A stretch of DNA of 64,000 nt from Sweltsa coloradensis (lineage: Eukaryota > Arthropoda > Insecta > Plecoptera > Chloroperlidae): the NCBI GenBank assembly GCA_024449915.1, contig JAMZAV010001434.1, forward strand, positions 1 to 64,000, in the 5' to 3' direction. The notes beneath the pieces are model-generated. The model searched no databases, had not been told where the DNA came from, and saw only the letters and a program-made list of their open reading frames with translations. Shown here piece after piece: positions 32,682 through 43,935 of the stretch. The position numbers and the translations under genes were made by a program. Position 1 is the first letter of the stretch, and every line of letters begins with the position of its first letter.

Positions 32682-32923
32682 GGCCCGGATCCACAACCAA
32701 GTTAACAAAAAACTGAGCTAATTTTAAGAGTAAGCAGGACTTAACTCCTATTTCAGTATCCACAAAAGGGAGTTACGCATTTTTCGGAGTTATTTAACTC
32801 TAAAATGCAACCTATGCTATTTATAAGGAGCTAAATTTTTACTCCGAAAAATAGGCTAAGAACAGCTTCCTCCTAAAATTAACTCCGTTTTTGGTTTTCA
32901 ACTCCTCTTTGTGGATCCAGGCC
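32682..32923. mobile_element. 242-bp MITE with GGCC-GGATCCACA ends
   Basis: GGCCCGGATCCACA (32682) and TGTGGATCCAGGCC (to 32923) are terminal inverted repeats. Pairing continues inside (GTTAACAAAAAACTGAG versus CTCCGTTTTTGG). The termini resemble PIF/Harbinger MITEs, but a 3-bp target duplication is not clear. Confidence 0.6.
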
Positions 32924-33089
32924 CTGATATATTAAAGGAAGGAGGAAACTAGTTTTCAGACTAGGGAGAGAAGGAAATTATGCAGGGAGTAGACATGGCC
33001 CTTGGGTGGATGTGTAATGATTAATGAATGAGTCATCAGCAGCTATTTTGCTGAACATAACATGCTTGTGAATTTTATAAATAAGCCTA

Positions 33090-33176
33090 TGTACACCCAG
33101 CGTCAGAAGTAAATCAAGGGGTCTCGTTGTATCTACAATACCCAGTCCTTGATTTACTTCTGATGCCGGGTGTACA
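33090..33176. ncRNA. 87-bp near-perfect hairpin, miRNA-precursor-like
   Basis: TGTACACCCAGCGTCAGAAG... (33090-33119) pairs with its reverse complement (33147-33176) over 30 bp with one mismatch and one G-T pair, around a 27-nt loop. Length, stem and loop fit an animal pre-miRNA. Outside the stem pairing stops at once, which fits a miniature transposon equally well. Confidence 0.3.
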
Positions 33177-33494
33177 TCTAGAAAATGGTGCATATGAAAA
33201 TAAAAATCACATCCTGTTCAAAATAATTAAATCATGTATGTAGGCTAGTAGTACTACCTTATTGCGGTGGGTGTTGAATAACCAGTTAGTCGCTGAAAGT
33301 ACTGTATAGAATGAGAAACATCATGCATAATTCATTGCTCTTATTTCTGGAAAATGCATTTTGATAAAGTCCAGTACCTATAGTAACTATGGTTTTTAAC
33401 AATAAGCAAATCAGTTCAAATAGCAATCAAAATTAAGTGAAGTACATTGTTGTTACAATCGATACGATCCAGCCATACATTATTACATTAGTAT

Positions 33495-33725
33495 TAGTAT
33501 TTTAGTTTATTTGGATTAAGGGCATATGTCAACCATTAGATCAATCATAATGCACCTCTCTAGCCTAGGATTATATCGAGAGGAAAATCTCATGCTGGTC
33601 AGGACCAGATCGAGAAAAGGAGGGATTCTCACGTCGTGGTCATCATTGCCTTTGTCATCATTCGTGTTGTTATGCATGGTCGTCGTCAATAGATTAGGCC
33701 CATGATGGGACCGGGGAGCGCAGAT
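33495..33725 (-). mobile_element. SINE family 1 copy, truncated
   Basis: TTTGGATTAAGGGC, GCACCTCTCTAGCCTAGG, CATGCTGGTCAGGACCAG and CACGTCGTGGTCATC follow the order of the 35757-36100 copy. The head half is missing. Confidence 0.55.
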
Positions 33726-34232
33726 GAGACTATGTGTATGTTAAAGAATTCGTCAAAGAACGATTGAACCACTGAAACAGTTGCGCCAAAATTTTAAACA
33801 AACGCCCTCAACCAGTTTTGTAGGTGCTAAATAAATTCTTTTACGGTTCAAATGTATAAGAAATAATAAATTGAAAATGTGTAGCCTATCATTTAATTTA
33901 ACGAGAATTCGTAACGTAGTCTCTGCTCATGCATAAACTTTGCAAGGGTTTTGGGGTATTGTGTAGCTAGCTTCATGATTTTCCCATTTAACATCCAGAA
34001 GGCTGTAATTGCAAGACTGTCACCTGACAGCTCAAGTTTATATTGGACTAGTATTCTTGCAATCTTTTGGTGTCGTAGTCTTCATATGTTTATAAACAAG
34101 TGTAGAAGTAAGGCCTACAAAATAACCTGACAAACATGTTTCTGCACTGATTTATGGCCTAATGCTATTTTAAAACGTTCAAATAAGTAGTAACCTAAAA
34201 CCTTATATACAAACAATGTTGATTTCGTATAA

Positions 34233-34499
34233 GGCCACATTCACATAACTTTGTTTTAGTCTTAAGAAATTGTTATTGTTATAAGAAATCCGATATCCTG
34301 ATTGGTTAGTAATGTTTCAGTGGCCGGTCATAATGAAGTTACTCCTTTTCATTCGTCACGTCCTAAGGATTATTGACGTCTGATTGGTCCGTCGTAAGAA
34401 TTTAGTTTTTTTATAACAATTTCTTAAGACTAAAATGTAAACAATTTAACACGTATGTCCTATCCTCTTGTAACTAAACCAATTAGTGTGAACGCAGCC
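34233..34499 (+). mobile_element. PIF/Harbinger-type MITE, copy A
   Basis: Terminal repeats GGCCACATTCACA and TGTGAACGCAGCC are flanked by TAA on both sides (34230-34232, 34500-34502). GTCTTAAGAAATTGTTAT and ATAACAATTTCTTAAGAC form a second internal inverted pair. A 3-bp T-A-A duplication with GGCC ends is typical of PIF/Harbinger MITEs. Its inverted sibling is at 35388-35670. Confidence 0.8.
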
Positions 34500-34520
34500 T
34501 AATTTGTTCTGTATAATATA

Positions 34521-34783
34521 CTAGGGAAACGCCAAAGTCGTTGTTAGACGAGTGAGTGAGCCATGTGTTGAGTACCTGGTAACATTCCTTTTCTTCCCCC
34601 TACTTTAGGCCTCCGTAGCCTATCATAGGCTACAGTGGAGCATTATGGCCTAAACTATGGTCTAAACTTACATACCCTATTATTTTTAAACGAATATAAT
34701 TATCAAACTTAAATGCAAATGTTCCCGGATACTCAACACATGACTCGCTCACTCGTCTAACAACGACTTTGGCGTTTCCCTAG
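34521..34783. mobile_element. 263-bp palindromic element with CTAGGGAAACGCC ends
   Basis: Arms of about 58 bp run from CTAGGGAAACGCCAAAGTCG and from CGACTTTGGCGTTTCCCTAG inward, including GTTGTTAGACGAGTGAGTGAG and CCATGTGTTGAGTA. Both ends resemble the Helitron-like terminus of the copies at 1843 and 10465 (CTAGGAAAACGC, GTTGTTGGATGAG, GAGC-CATGTGTTA). Both termini are followed by T when read outward. The centre includes SINE-like AGCCTATCATAGGCTACAG. Confidence 0.7.
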
Positions 34784-34784
34784 T

Positions 34785-34850
34785 CTAGTTGGCTAAAGCG
34801 CCCTTATAGCCGAAATGTGGGGGACATGGTTTCAATCCCCTGGTCGCAAA
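34785..34850 (+). mobile_element. tRNA-like SINE head
   Basis: TAGTTGGCTAAAGCGCC (box A-like) and ATGGTTTCAATCCCC (box B-like) are spaced about as in a tRNA. It starts directly at the end of the 263-bp palindrome. The acceptor does not pair. Confidence 0.4.
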
Positions 34851-35254
34851 AGATTTTGTAATTTCTAGACAGTATTTAAAAAATTATTAAACATGTTTTG
34901 AAATGCTAATGCATATAACGCAGTGTAGTCCATCATCTGTGGCAATAGGGCCTACTATGGTAAACATAGCCAGTACGAAATACGTGAAAATATTGCAAGG
35001 TTTACTCAATATACAAGCGGAATTTGGGGGTACCTTGACGTGCAACATTTGATAGACCTTCATGGGCACGGCATTTCACGGCCAGGCGAATAACAAACAA
35101 AAAATATATTTTCAAAATCTAAACCATTGTCGTTAAAATAATTTCTTAACATTGGAAGCCTATTTTTCAATTTATTATTTCTTGTAGGTTTAAATCGCAA
35201 TGGATCTTGCTGATTTTGTTAGCAGTTCTCAGTAAACTCGTACCGGATGTCTAT

Positions 35255-35385
35255 TTAAAATTTCAGCGCAATCTGTTCAGCGATTCGGCTGATTTTCAAC
35301 GTACACACACGCATGCAGATTAACAGAATAAGCGTCGTTTGAGTTGAATGGAGATCACTCCGTTTGCTACGCTCACTCGTTTAAT
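35255..35385 (+). mobile_element. Fragment of the Helitron-like family or a relative
   Basis: TTTCAGCGCAATCTGTTCAG and TTTGCTACGCTCACTCG recall the body and end of the family. It ends at the TTA target of the next MITE, so the MITE inserted at or beside its end. Confidence 0.35.
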
Positions 35386-35387
35386 TA

Positions 35388-35670
35388 GGCCCAGTTCCCA
35401 CTAATTGGTTTTGTTATAAGGGGATAGGGCATTCCTGCATACGTGTTAAATTGTGATTGTTTTGGTCAAGAAATTTGTTATAACAAAAACAAAACTCTTA
35501 CGACGGGCCAATCAGATGTCAATAATCCTTACAATGACCAATGAAAAGGAGCACCTAACTTCATTATGACAGACCACTAAAACATTACTAACCAATCAGG
35601 ATATTGGATTTCATTTTCTTATAACTAAAACAATTTTTTAAGACTAAAACACGGTTGTGGGAACTGGGCC
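35388..35670 (-). mobile_element. PIF/Harbinger-type MITE, copy B
   Basis: GGCCCAGTTCCCAC and GTGGGAACTGGGCC are perfect 14-bp terminal repeats, flanked by TTA on both sides (35385-35387, 35671-35673). The interior (CATTATGACAGACCACT, ACTAACCAATCAGGATAT) is the reverse complement of copy A, 0.9 kb away. Confidence 0.85.
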
Positions 35671-35739
35671 TTAGGCTACATTATGTTCAATATGATGTTT
35701 TCTTTTAAAAGATTACTGGTAGCTTGTAAGTTTTTTTTC

Positions 35740-36115
35740 TTTTAATCTATTTAGATTAAGGGCGCTTCAACCGTTAGGTCATAATGCGCTACTCTAGCTT
35801 AGGGGATGTGGAGCGGAAAGTCCCATGCTGGTCAGAACAGGCCACTGCTAAGGGGAGGAAGTCCGAGGGGATTCTCTTGTCGCGGTCGTCTACATCTTTG
35901 TCATTGTTCGTGTTACCATGGTCGTCCAGGGAAGGGGGTGGTGTCCCTGACGACGACTGCCAGAGGTCACCTCTAGTTTAGCTTTAGGGTAGTTATATAC
36001 TCCCCTAAATACTAACTGATGTTTGCAAGATGGACTTTATCTCTCTTGTCGCCTTTTACGATTAGCACAGCCATGTTCTGGGCCAAGTTCTACGCCGGGA
36101 CCAACGGGTTTTTAA
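35740..36115 (-). mobile_element. SINE family 1, long copy
   Basis: On this strand the T-rich stretch at 35733-35745 is the tail. GGTCATAATGCGCTACTCTAG, CATGCTGGTCAGAACAGGCC, GTCGTCCAGGG, CCAGAGGTCACC and GCCTTTTACGATTAGC mirror the copy at 745-1250 in reverse. The tRNA head beyond 36115 is not recognisable. Confidence 0.6.
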
Positions 36116-36611
36116 TAGATTAGTAGAGCCTACACCTTATCCACAAGGACACAAATAGAAACTTACATTTGCTACGGAAGCAGGAAGGTTATTGTTTACA
36201 TTGGAGATAGCAGACGAGTCTAGAGAGGCTCAATACAAAGTAGAGGTGCCTGGCCGTTCACCACCCAGTCGGCTGTGGCAGACACAACTATCAGCACGCA
36301 ATGCGTGCACGAGTCACGACACACCGGGTTGATACTAAATATCACAAAATAACTACTTTTTAGTCTGACTGAAGTGTAATGAATTTCCTATAATAATAAA
36401 ATAAATTTTATGATAATAAAGTTTGCTGAATATAACATGGCTTGTTTGCCAAAAATAGAAACGTTAAAGGTTTTGCAGGTATAATAATAGTTTTACATCA
36501 TGCTAAATACTAAAAAGCATGAAAAAACAAACAATTTTTGGGGGCCCCATGAACCAAAGAAGTTCCCTTGTGGAATTCACACAATCATACAGTACGTAAA
36601 TATTGCATAGG
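36116..36611. other. AT-rich spacer
   Basis: No gene or repeat boundary recognised. Confidence 0.4.
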
Positions 36612-36619
36612 CCTACATT

Positions 36620-37099
36620 TAGGGTGACCAGACGTCCCGAAAAATGCGGGACAGTCCCGAATTTGACGCAATTGTCCCGCGTCCCGAAATATTTCATTTC
36701 GGGACGCCTTTTGTCCCGAAATTGGTAAATTCACAATTTTATTTTATTTGCTTAAAAAAAAATTAGAAAATTAGAAATTTCAACCAGAAAATAAAAACAA
36801 AAAAGCAAAGAAATCTAAGAAGCGGCTTTGTAAATTTAAGGATTGTAGGCTCACTACCTACAAATGGATTTGTAGGTGGTACGATTTCCCCCACAAAGCG
36901 AATTAGAGTGTTTTTTTACAAGCGACAGTATTTCAGTATTAAATCCAGATCGATATTTTTTCTGAAACGGTCAGAAATCACTCCAAAAACCCTGATTTTA
37001 AAAATTTACTCCTGCGGCACTGTTGTTGGGGGGCGCCCCCCTGCTGTTTTCGCCTGAAAGAGTGTCCCGAAATTCACTCCTGGCCATCTGGTCACCCTA
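36620..37099. mobile_element. hAT-type element with 8-bp target duplication
   Basis: TAGGGTGACCAGACGTCCCG at 36620 and ATCTGGTCACCCTA to 37099 are terminal repeats; CCTACATT duplicates on both sides (36612-36619, 37100-37107). The interior repeats the word TCCCGAAA and its inverse many times. TAGGGTGACCAGA termini are widespread among animal hAT elements. It is 480 bp and non-coding. Confidence 0.85.
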
Positions 37100-37912
37100 C
37101 CTACATTTAAACTAGCATAAATAAATTAAATCATGTATTTTAGTGCTACTACCTGTCCATGGTTTTGAATAGTTGGCCCATTGCTGTAAGAGTTGTCTAA
37201 ATCAAGAAACATCGTACATAATAATATTATTATTTTGTATGTAGATTAATGTGTCATTACTTCTTGATTTTAGAATTGCATAGTAGCTATGGTTTTTATT
37301 AACAATAAGCATACAAATATAGCAATCAAAATGTTTAAGCTAAAGAGTATTGTTGTTCCAATTGTTAAGTTTAATATACTTTTGTATACCGCTACCACTA
37401 TGGCTCCAGAGAAGTATTTAAGGAATAACACATAGTAGATAAGTGTGTGAGTGGGGAAAAGAGTCTTAACAGCTTACCTGAGAACCGTAGGTGGCTGCGT
37501 GAGACGACTAGAAGTATAATATACATTATACTAATAGTAATTGATTCATAGCAATTGTCGTAAAAGTTTGCGCCGACCAGGATAACCAATGAAAAATCTG
37601 ATACTAAATGTTCACTAGTGTATTTAATGTTCTTCATTTGAAAACTACTGCTTTTCACACCTCCATTGTTGATAATGAACACCAAAAGTTATAAAAAATA
37701 AAAAATATGACATGAGGCCGCAACCCCTGTCACAATGCATAATATTATTATGCCTACAATGATGTATTACATTTTACTAAGGGAGGGGAATTAAATGACT
37801 AATTTTGGTCTCTCTTGGTCGCCCAATTGTTTGTTGACAACTTGAACTAGCCCGTCAACCTCTGGGCAGATGCTCTTTACGACCCCCAGTTACCATCTAT
37901 AATAGTACCTAG

Positions 37913-38821
37913 CAGGGGCGGCTCGTGTATAGGTGCACAGGTGCACGCGCACCCCCAAATATCTGCGCGAACTAAATTCCAAATTTAAGGTTCGAAGCAA
38001 ATCTCGTAATATTCCAATAAATCGTTGGATTGTTTGCATGGATATTTTGGCCGGCCCAAAGCAAGGCATATTCGGCAGGAGTCATTCTTCAGTAGGTAAG
38101 TGCTGCCACCGGAGGGTGCTCTCCGAATGTGAGTTCATTTTTATTATCGTTTTCTACAGTCGGCATGGCAGAACGAGCCCCGGGCCATCTTTTGAAATCA
38201 CGTCTGAAAAAGCTTGGAAGATCGCGCAAGCGACTGGGTCAAAACCAGTTATTTCATTCAATGCCTTGGTATTTTGCTCGCAGGCGCAGCATTCATTCAC
38301 CCCCTAAATCCGCATCCGCTCAGTAGCTAGTGAAAGTTGTTGCGACAGGGTTGGTGAAGTGAGCAAACAGTGTTAAAATTATTATCGTGCCGTGAAGTGA
38401 AATTATAATATTACTTCGGTAATAAGCGATCTAAAAATAAATAGTTTTTTAAAACGACCATTGGACGAAAAATTAGAAATGGACTGCATTTTAAAATAAA
38501 TATACGATGTGATGTTTGAGGCGCGTGTCGGAGGAGATGAAGGGACATTATTCGGGTATGTAATATTTTAATCAACCATATAATAATTATTTTTTTGGAT
38601 GGTTTTCCATAAGTAACAATTACACATAGGGGAGTTTTTCCCGACCAATAAATTCAAAAAATATACTCTTAAGTCGTTTTCCGGGTACTTCAGACCATTA
38701 GTATCTGAAAAAAATTTCGCCTCCGGCGGCTGGGGCTGCGCCCCAGACCCCTTTGTTTCCCGCAGAATAAGACTTCGAAATTATGTGCACCCCCACGATG
38801 ATAACTCACGAGCCGCCCCTG
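37913..38821. mobile_element. hAT-type element with CAGGGGCGGCTCGTG ends
   Basis: CAGGGGCGGCTCGTG (37913) and CACGAGCCGCCCCTG (to 38821) are perfect 15-bp terminal repeats with the 8-bp duplication GTACCTAG (37905-37912, 38822-38829). It is 909 bp and has no transposase. Frames at 37933-38326 are short and unsupported. Confidence 0.88.
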
Positions 38822-38829
38822 GTACCTAG

Positions 38830-40382
38830 TACTAGTACTATATACAAACAAACAATGTTGGTAGATGAGATAGCATTTAATGGGCCCACAAATAAACGTT
38901 TTTACTAGCCCCCCTTCCACTTGCTACCCGGCTCCGTTGCACCCGACTGCCGTGCTGAGTTGTTTCGCGTCGCCTAATCTCTGCTCACAAGAGAGGAGTG
39001 TAGAATCATAGAATGAGACAAGAAACTGTGTTTGCGTACGTAATAGTCGCAATAGAATAGGCCACAATCCATTCTTGCAGGTCGTCTCGGGGCTCCCACT
39101 GCCTACTTTCTTCGACTTTTTAAAGGAGGCACTACTTGTAGCCTACTTTTACAGCTAAAAATGACTTTAAGGCCACATTTTCCTACTATTTTAGACCATT
39201 GCTTGGTTCATTAATGTTTAGTCTGTCAGTTTCTGGTATTTTGATGTTTTTATGTACTGTAGGTTTATACATATTTTTATATAATTTTAAATTTAAATTC
39301 AATTCGCATTATTATGCCTTAATGTTAGATGTAAAATAGTGTTGCACAAGTCGAGTTATGGGGACCGTCCCATAATATTTATTATTCAAAACGGCCGCTC
39401 ATGGTGTTTAGAGCGAAAGGCAGCACCAACTACAGCCTGAGCCGTGTCGTGGGGCAATATTCAGCTGCTGCCTTCGCTTAGTTAGTGGACTGTATAGAAT
39501 TGCAAGTGATGTCACTGCACCCCTATCTGACCAAGGCTTGACATTGTAGCATTGCAAGAAAACTTCTCCTCACTAATTCCTGTCTATTATTACCATTGCA
39601 GGTTCCTGTTTGCTGTTTCGAGTGCTGTTCTCCAATCTGCCCCAACCTCTAGTCGTCTGTCCCGTCAAAACAAAATGTTTCATCTTATTTACTGGTTAGT
39701 AATATATAATATTTAAATTTATACAGTAAGTAAACCCTTGTTAATTCAAACTCAAATTAACTTTATTCTCATTTACTTTAAATTAGCTGCAGACATCACT
39801 AGCAGGAGAATACTGCTGTTGCCCCCATCCCTTCAGGCTGGGCTTTTTGTTCTGTATTCTTTCCCAACCTGTCTATTCTTCTCCAATCAAAACTAAACTA
39901 GCCAGTAGGCCTTCTTCACACTTTGTTAACATTGTAGGTAATTGTACCTTATTAAAGATTTAAGAGAGTATAGGACATGCGTTTTAGGCAAATTGCTGTT
40001 CGCTCGGCCGACTGACACCACAGGTGTTTGACATTCTGAACATATGTCACAAATGTGGAAATATAGGGCTCTGCAGTAACACATTTCCAAATTTTGTTTT
40101 AAAATAATTTATAAAAAATAAATTAGTTTTCACAAATTTTGATTTTGTTAAAAACTCCAAAATTGACCATATTCGGGATTTTTTTCTGGCTGACTAAGAC
40201 AAAATTTTGAAAATCTATGACCACAGGGCTGTCCATGTATGCTTTATTGACAACTTTGCCAAGTTTCATATACGTCGGATGCATCTTGGCCGAGCGAATA
40301 GCTATGTGCCAACTGGCAAATGCGTCCCATTCCCTCTTAAACACTTTCTATTGCCAATATTAATATTTTCTTTTTGTTTCAG
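38830..40382. other. Spacer with an array-unit relic and exon-like segment
   Basis: At about 39450-39500 CAATATTCAGCTGCTGCCTT and CTTAGTTAGTGGACTGTA resemble the tandem unit of the 19-32 kb array. The exon-like segment 39602-39694 (acceptor CCATTGCAG, weak donor GTTAGT) has a frame compatible with the next candidate exon but also resembles 14911-15019, so its coding status is doubtful. Confidence 0.35.
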
Positions 40383-42759
40383 GAACCCAAGGTCATCATC
40401 ATCAGGTCATCACCAAGGTGACCTCTTCACATGAAGACAATTCTCAGTGTTCAGTGAAAATAAATCTAATATGCCTACAAACATTAAGCAGGATTACAAA
40501 GCTGATTGATATCTCAAACTTGATTCCAGCAATGTCGTATAGGTATATTTTGCTTCAAATAACTAATTTATGTTGCACTTGCAATTAGTTTAATGTTGGA
40601 TAGACCTACCTACTATAAACTGAAGTGAGTGAAGTAATTAAAATATTCAAGATCCAACGAACAATAAACTTTGCGTTCTTAAAGTATTGTTGGCAGAAAC
40701 GGACTGAAATTAGTTGTCTGACCACATTAAGAAGAAACCATGTGTTTAACTTTACGTATAAGTATTGTCTGCATTTGTGTCTCTTTCCATACTTCGTTTA
40801 GCTTGGTTCAGCACTGAAGGCTAGTCTAACTCTCTGCAGCGCATGAACGTCTGGGCCGCACCTTGGCTGGGATCAAAATATTTCATGGTGAGTAGGCTGA
40901 GGCATACTAGAAGTCGTATTTATATATGTTGTGTTAGCTTATTTCAAAATTTGAGAAGCCAATTTTGCACAATGTAAGGTAGACTATAGATTTGAAATTA
41001 GGTAGGTAGGCCTACTAAAAAACCAGTGATACATTTTTTGTTTGGTTTGTTGGTTTAAATTTAAATGTTAAATTATGAGATTGTAAAAGCTGAATTTCTA
41101 GAAGCAAGCTGTATGCTTGACGTTGAGGACCCTCCCCCTCCCCTTGATGACCTCCCTGACGACGACAATACAAACATAGGCGACAGTGACATTAGAAATC
41201 TCCCCCTTTTCTCCCCTTGCTTGCGTCTGGATCTATCCAATAGACACACACATACCCTCTAGGCTAGAGTGGCACATTATCAGCCCGAATTTGGACCGCC
41301 AATGAATTTCGCCCGAACCGTCGGGAGATCCGCTCGATAAAATAAGATGTAGGGCCTAAATGGTTTGCGATGGAAGTTCTTTATTGAGTTCTAGTTTTAG
41401 AATGAAAACAACCTGTAGGGCTACCGGTAGGCCTATGTCAATGTGAAATATTTTTCCTCACATCCTTGGTAACAAAGGAATTATAATTTTATAGAAAATC
41501 CTGAATAGTAAATTTATCACAAATGTTCAATATTAATTAATGCCAACACCGGTACCTTTAACAGTCTACACTCTGATTCCCGCTGTAGGTAAAAGTATTT
41601 TAACTTCTGATGTGGAATTATTCCATCAGTTCTTGGCTTAAAATGTGTTAAAGAGGCACATTCCGTAATAAATTCTTAGGTTGTTCCGAATCAGCCTTGT
41701 CGATTCTGGCGCTGTCCGCGGGTGGAATCGTGTCCAGCTTGATTGATCGGTGCGATGACTTAAATATGCCAGTCTCTAGTTGGGCATTGTTTGCTTGTCG
41801 TCGATGGTGTCGGCGCCTACAGGGTTGGCTTGATCGGCTTTAAATTTAATGTCCTCCACTGAAAATCAGTTGTGACGTGAGTGGGTAGACTCTAAACAGG
41901 CCTATAAATTTATTATTTTATTTTATAGCGGTTTGCTCGTTTACGACAATGAAACTCCCACATACAGTACCAAATAAGGGCATAGGTAAACTTGCATTAA
42001 ATCATAGGCCTACATGGGGGATCCCGGATAACCACTGGACCTTAAAGTTAAAATATGTTTTCTGGACCTGAACTATAAAATATATCGAGTTGCCCTAACC
42101 TACTGTACTATTTGGTGATAAGATGGGAGAGGCCAAACGGCTAGATAATGTTAAAGTGAGGGTGTGGAGAGGTGGTTGGTGACTGCAGGGGTCCACTGGA
42201 TTTTGTGTGTTATAAATGTATTTATATTTGTCTCAGTCATATCTACCGTCTACAAGATCCCTGCAGTCACCGACCAGGTAAGCTGTTGGGTTCCCTATCC
42301 ACCCCCACCCAAATTTAATACTACCATACTATTTAATACTGTGAATTTAAAGTTTTGACTTCTTCACAGTAGGCCTACTTAGTTTGGCACTTTAAAACTT
42401 AAAATAATAAATAACATATCCTAATTATTTATTTTGTCCTCTGTGTACATGATCAAAGTTTGCATGCATGCCATTCTTGTCGTGTCACTTTCAATGTTAA
42501 TCTAAACTAAAACAGCGTACACTCAATCTTGCTTTTGTCTTGTTTCCAAGTACAGAATTCAAGCTCATTATTAAACCTTGTTTTGTTTTATATGTAGTAT
42601 TTTATTTATTATTTTGGAACTGTAGGCCTACATTAAACATTGTATTTCAGGAGTGATGAGAACGTATCGGAAGATGTCACGCCTCCGTTCCAAGACAGGA
42701 TGTCGGTGAGTGAGCCGTCTCGCGAGCTACTATCTCGTCCGATCTACTACGATGTGTAG
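40383..42759 (+). CDS. Candidate 3' end of an unidentified multi-exon gene
   Basis: Four short segments have acceptor and donor signals and join in one frame. They are 40383-40417 (TTTTTGTTTCAG|; TQGHHHQVITK), 40840-40887 (CTCTCTGCAG|, ATG|GTGAGT; RMNVWAAPWLGSKYFM), 42237-42277 (TATTTGTCTCAG|, CAG|GTAAGC; SYLPSTRSLQSPTR) and 42651-42759 (TTGTATTTCAG|; SDENVSEDVTPPFQDRMSVS and on to RPIYYDV-stop). Phases agree (0-0, 0-2, 2-stop). The last segment uses balanced codons unlike the AT-rich surroundings. I recognise no family; the tail is Ser/Pro/acidic and looks cytoplasmic. Odd points: the donor of the first segment (GTGACC) is weak, and good GTGAGT donors at 42706 and 42769 could prolong the gene. 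AATAAA near 40460 could instead end a transcript after the first segment. Confidence 0.4.
41110..41290 (+). mobile_element. SINE family 1 fragment
   Basis: A CCTCCCTGACGACGACAATAC stretch and CCTCTAGGCTAGAGTGGCAC match the body and 3' part of the SINE in plus orientation. It lies in the candidate gene's intron. Confidence 0.45.
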
Positions 42760-42994
42760 ACAACGAGGGTGAGTCGATACATGAAACTTAGCATGATTAG
42801 GCCTTGAAGTTGCTGGTTCATCCTATCATCACCTTCTAGGTGAGATATTGAGTCGGCAAGACAATCCTCAAACTCAATGATATTGTTAACACTGTAAACT
42901 TATGAGAATACAGTATAGCTAGTTAGTAGCCTATTTATAATATCGTAGCATGTATCTCAATTGTGTAGCAATTTGGTGTAGGCCCACCGCCCAC

Positions 42995-43935
42995 CTTAGT
43001 TGGATGAGCATAGCAAAGACTTCAATCTCGCTACCCTGATAAAATAGCTTGGGTGTTTACTGTTTTATTGTTCGTTGATAATGATTTTGTTTGTTTTTTA
43101 TCTGTTTGTTTGCGCTTTATTGGACAAACGGCTACCTACTCTGATCTTGGTTAAATCTGTAGAGCATCTTTGAAATCTCTGAACTTGGACCTGCACCTGC
43201 CTCTTTTTTTTTTTTTTAGTGCAATCAAGAAGTATCCCTAATTCAGGCTCAGTACCCTAACTAAGAAAAAGAATAACAAATCATTGGCATTAGTTAAACA
43301 AAAAAACGTATTTGAATGCATTACGTAGGCCTACATTTTTAAATTTAATTTTCGGTCGACAACTACGAAATCAGATTAAAAGCTGGAAAAACACACCAAA
43401 TTCATTCTAGGATGACCAAAATTTAAAAATTCCCTGCGGTGCTGAACTGGGGGCACGGCACGCCCACACACACCCTTAATGCCCACGATAGTAGGGTGGT
43501 CAGTGTCTTGTTAAATCTTGTAGGCACCGAACATTGCCAGTAGTTCGCCACGCCACTGGTCATTATAGTTTTAAAAAAGTTTTTTGTCTTTGCGCTCTAC
43601 CGGACTAATGGGTATGCCGATCTTGATGCAATTTGTAGGGAACCTAAGAAATCTGTGAATTTAGATCTGCCACAGTTTTTTGGTACAGTTTTAGGAAATA
43701 TTTCTCATGAATATCGAATGAATATGATTCTCTTTGATTCTTAGTACTGTACAATTTTTCCGTGATTTTTGGCCATCGAACAGGCAAACGGCTACTCCCA
43801 TCCTGTTGAAACTTGAAACCTTACAAGAACTTGCAAAATGGCTGAACTTTGATAATGTTACAACTTACAAGTTTTGGTACAATCAAAGAAGTATTTCTCA
43901 TAAAGATCTTACTTTTAGGGCAACGAGAAATTGAT
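42995..43935 (+). mobile_element. Degenerate repeats related to the Helitron-like body
   Basis: TTAGTTGGATGAGCATAGC at about 42998 recalls the family start. Three diverged copies of a segment with CGG-CTAC-C-CCGATCTTG and a GAATTTAGATCTGCC-type phrase follow at about 43130-43200, 43590-43680 and 43790-43850. Old and strongly diverged. Confidence 0.4.

Noticed and set aside
34785..34850. tRNA gene
   Set aside because: Box A and B are present but the acceptor and anticodon stems do not pair.
43734..43934. Coding exon
   Set aside because: The frame lies in a diverged repeat segment related to 43130-43200 and 43590-43680.
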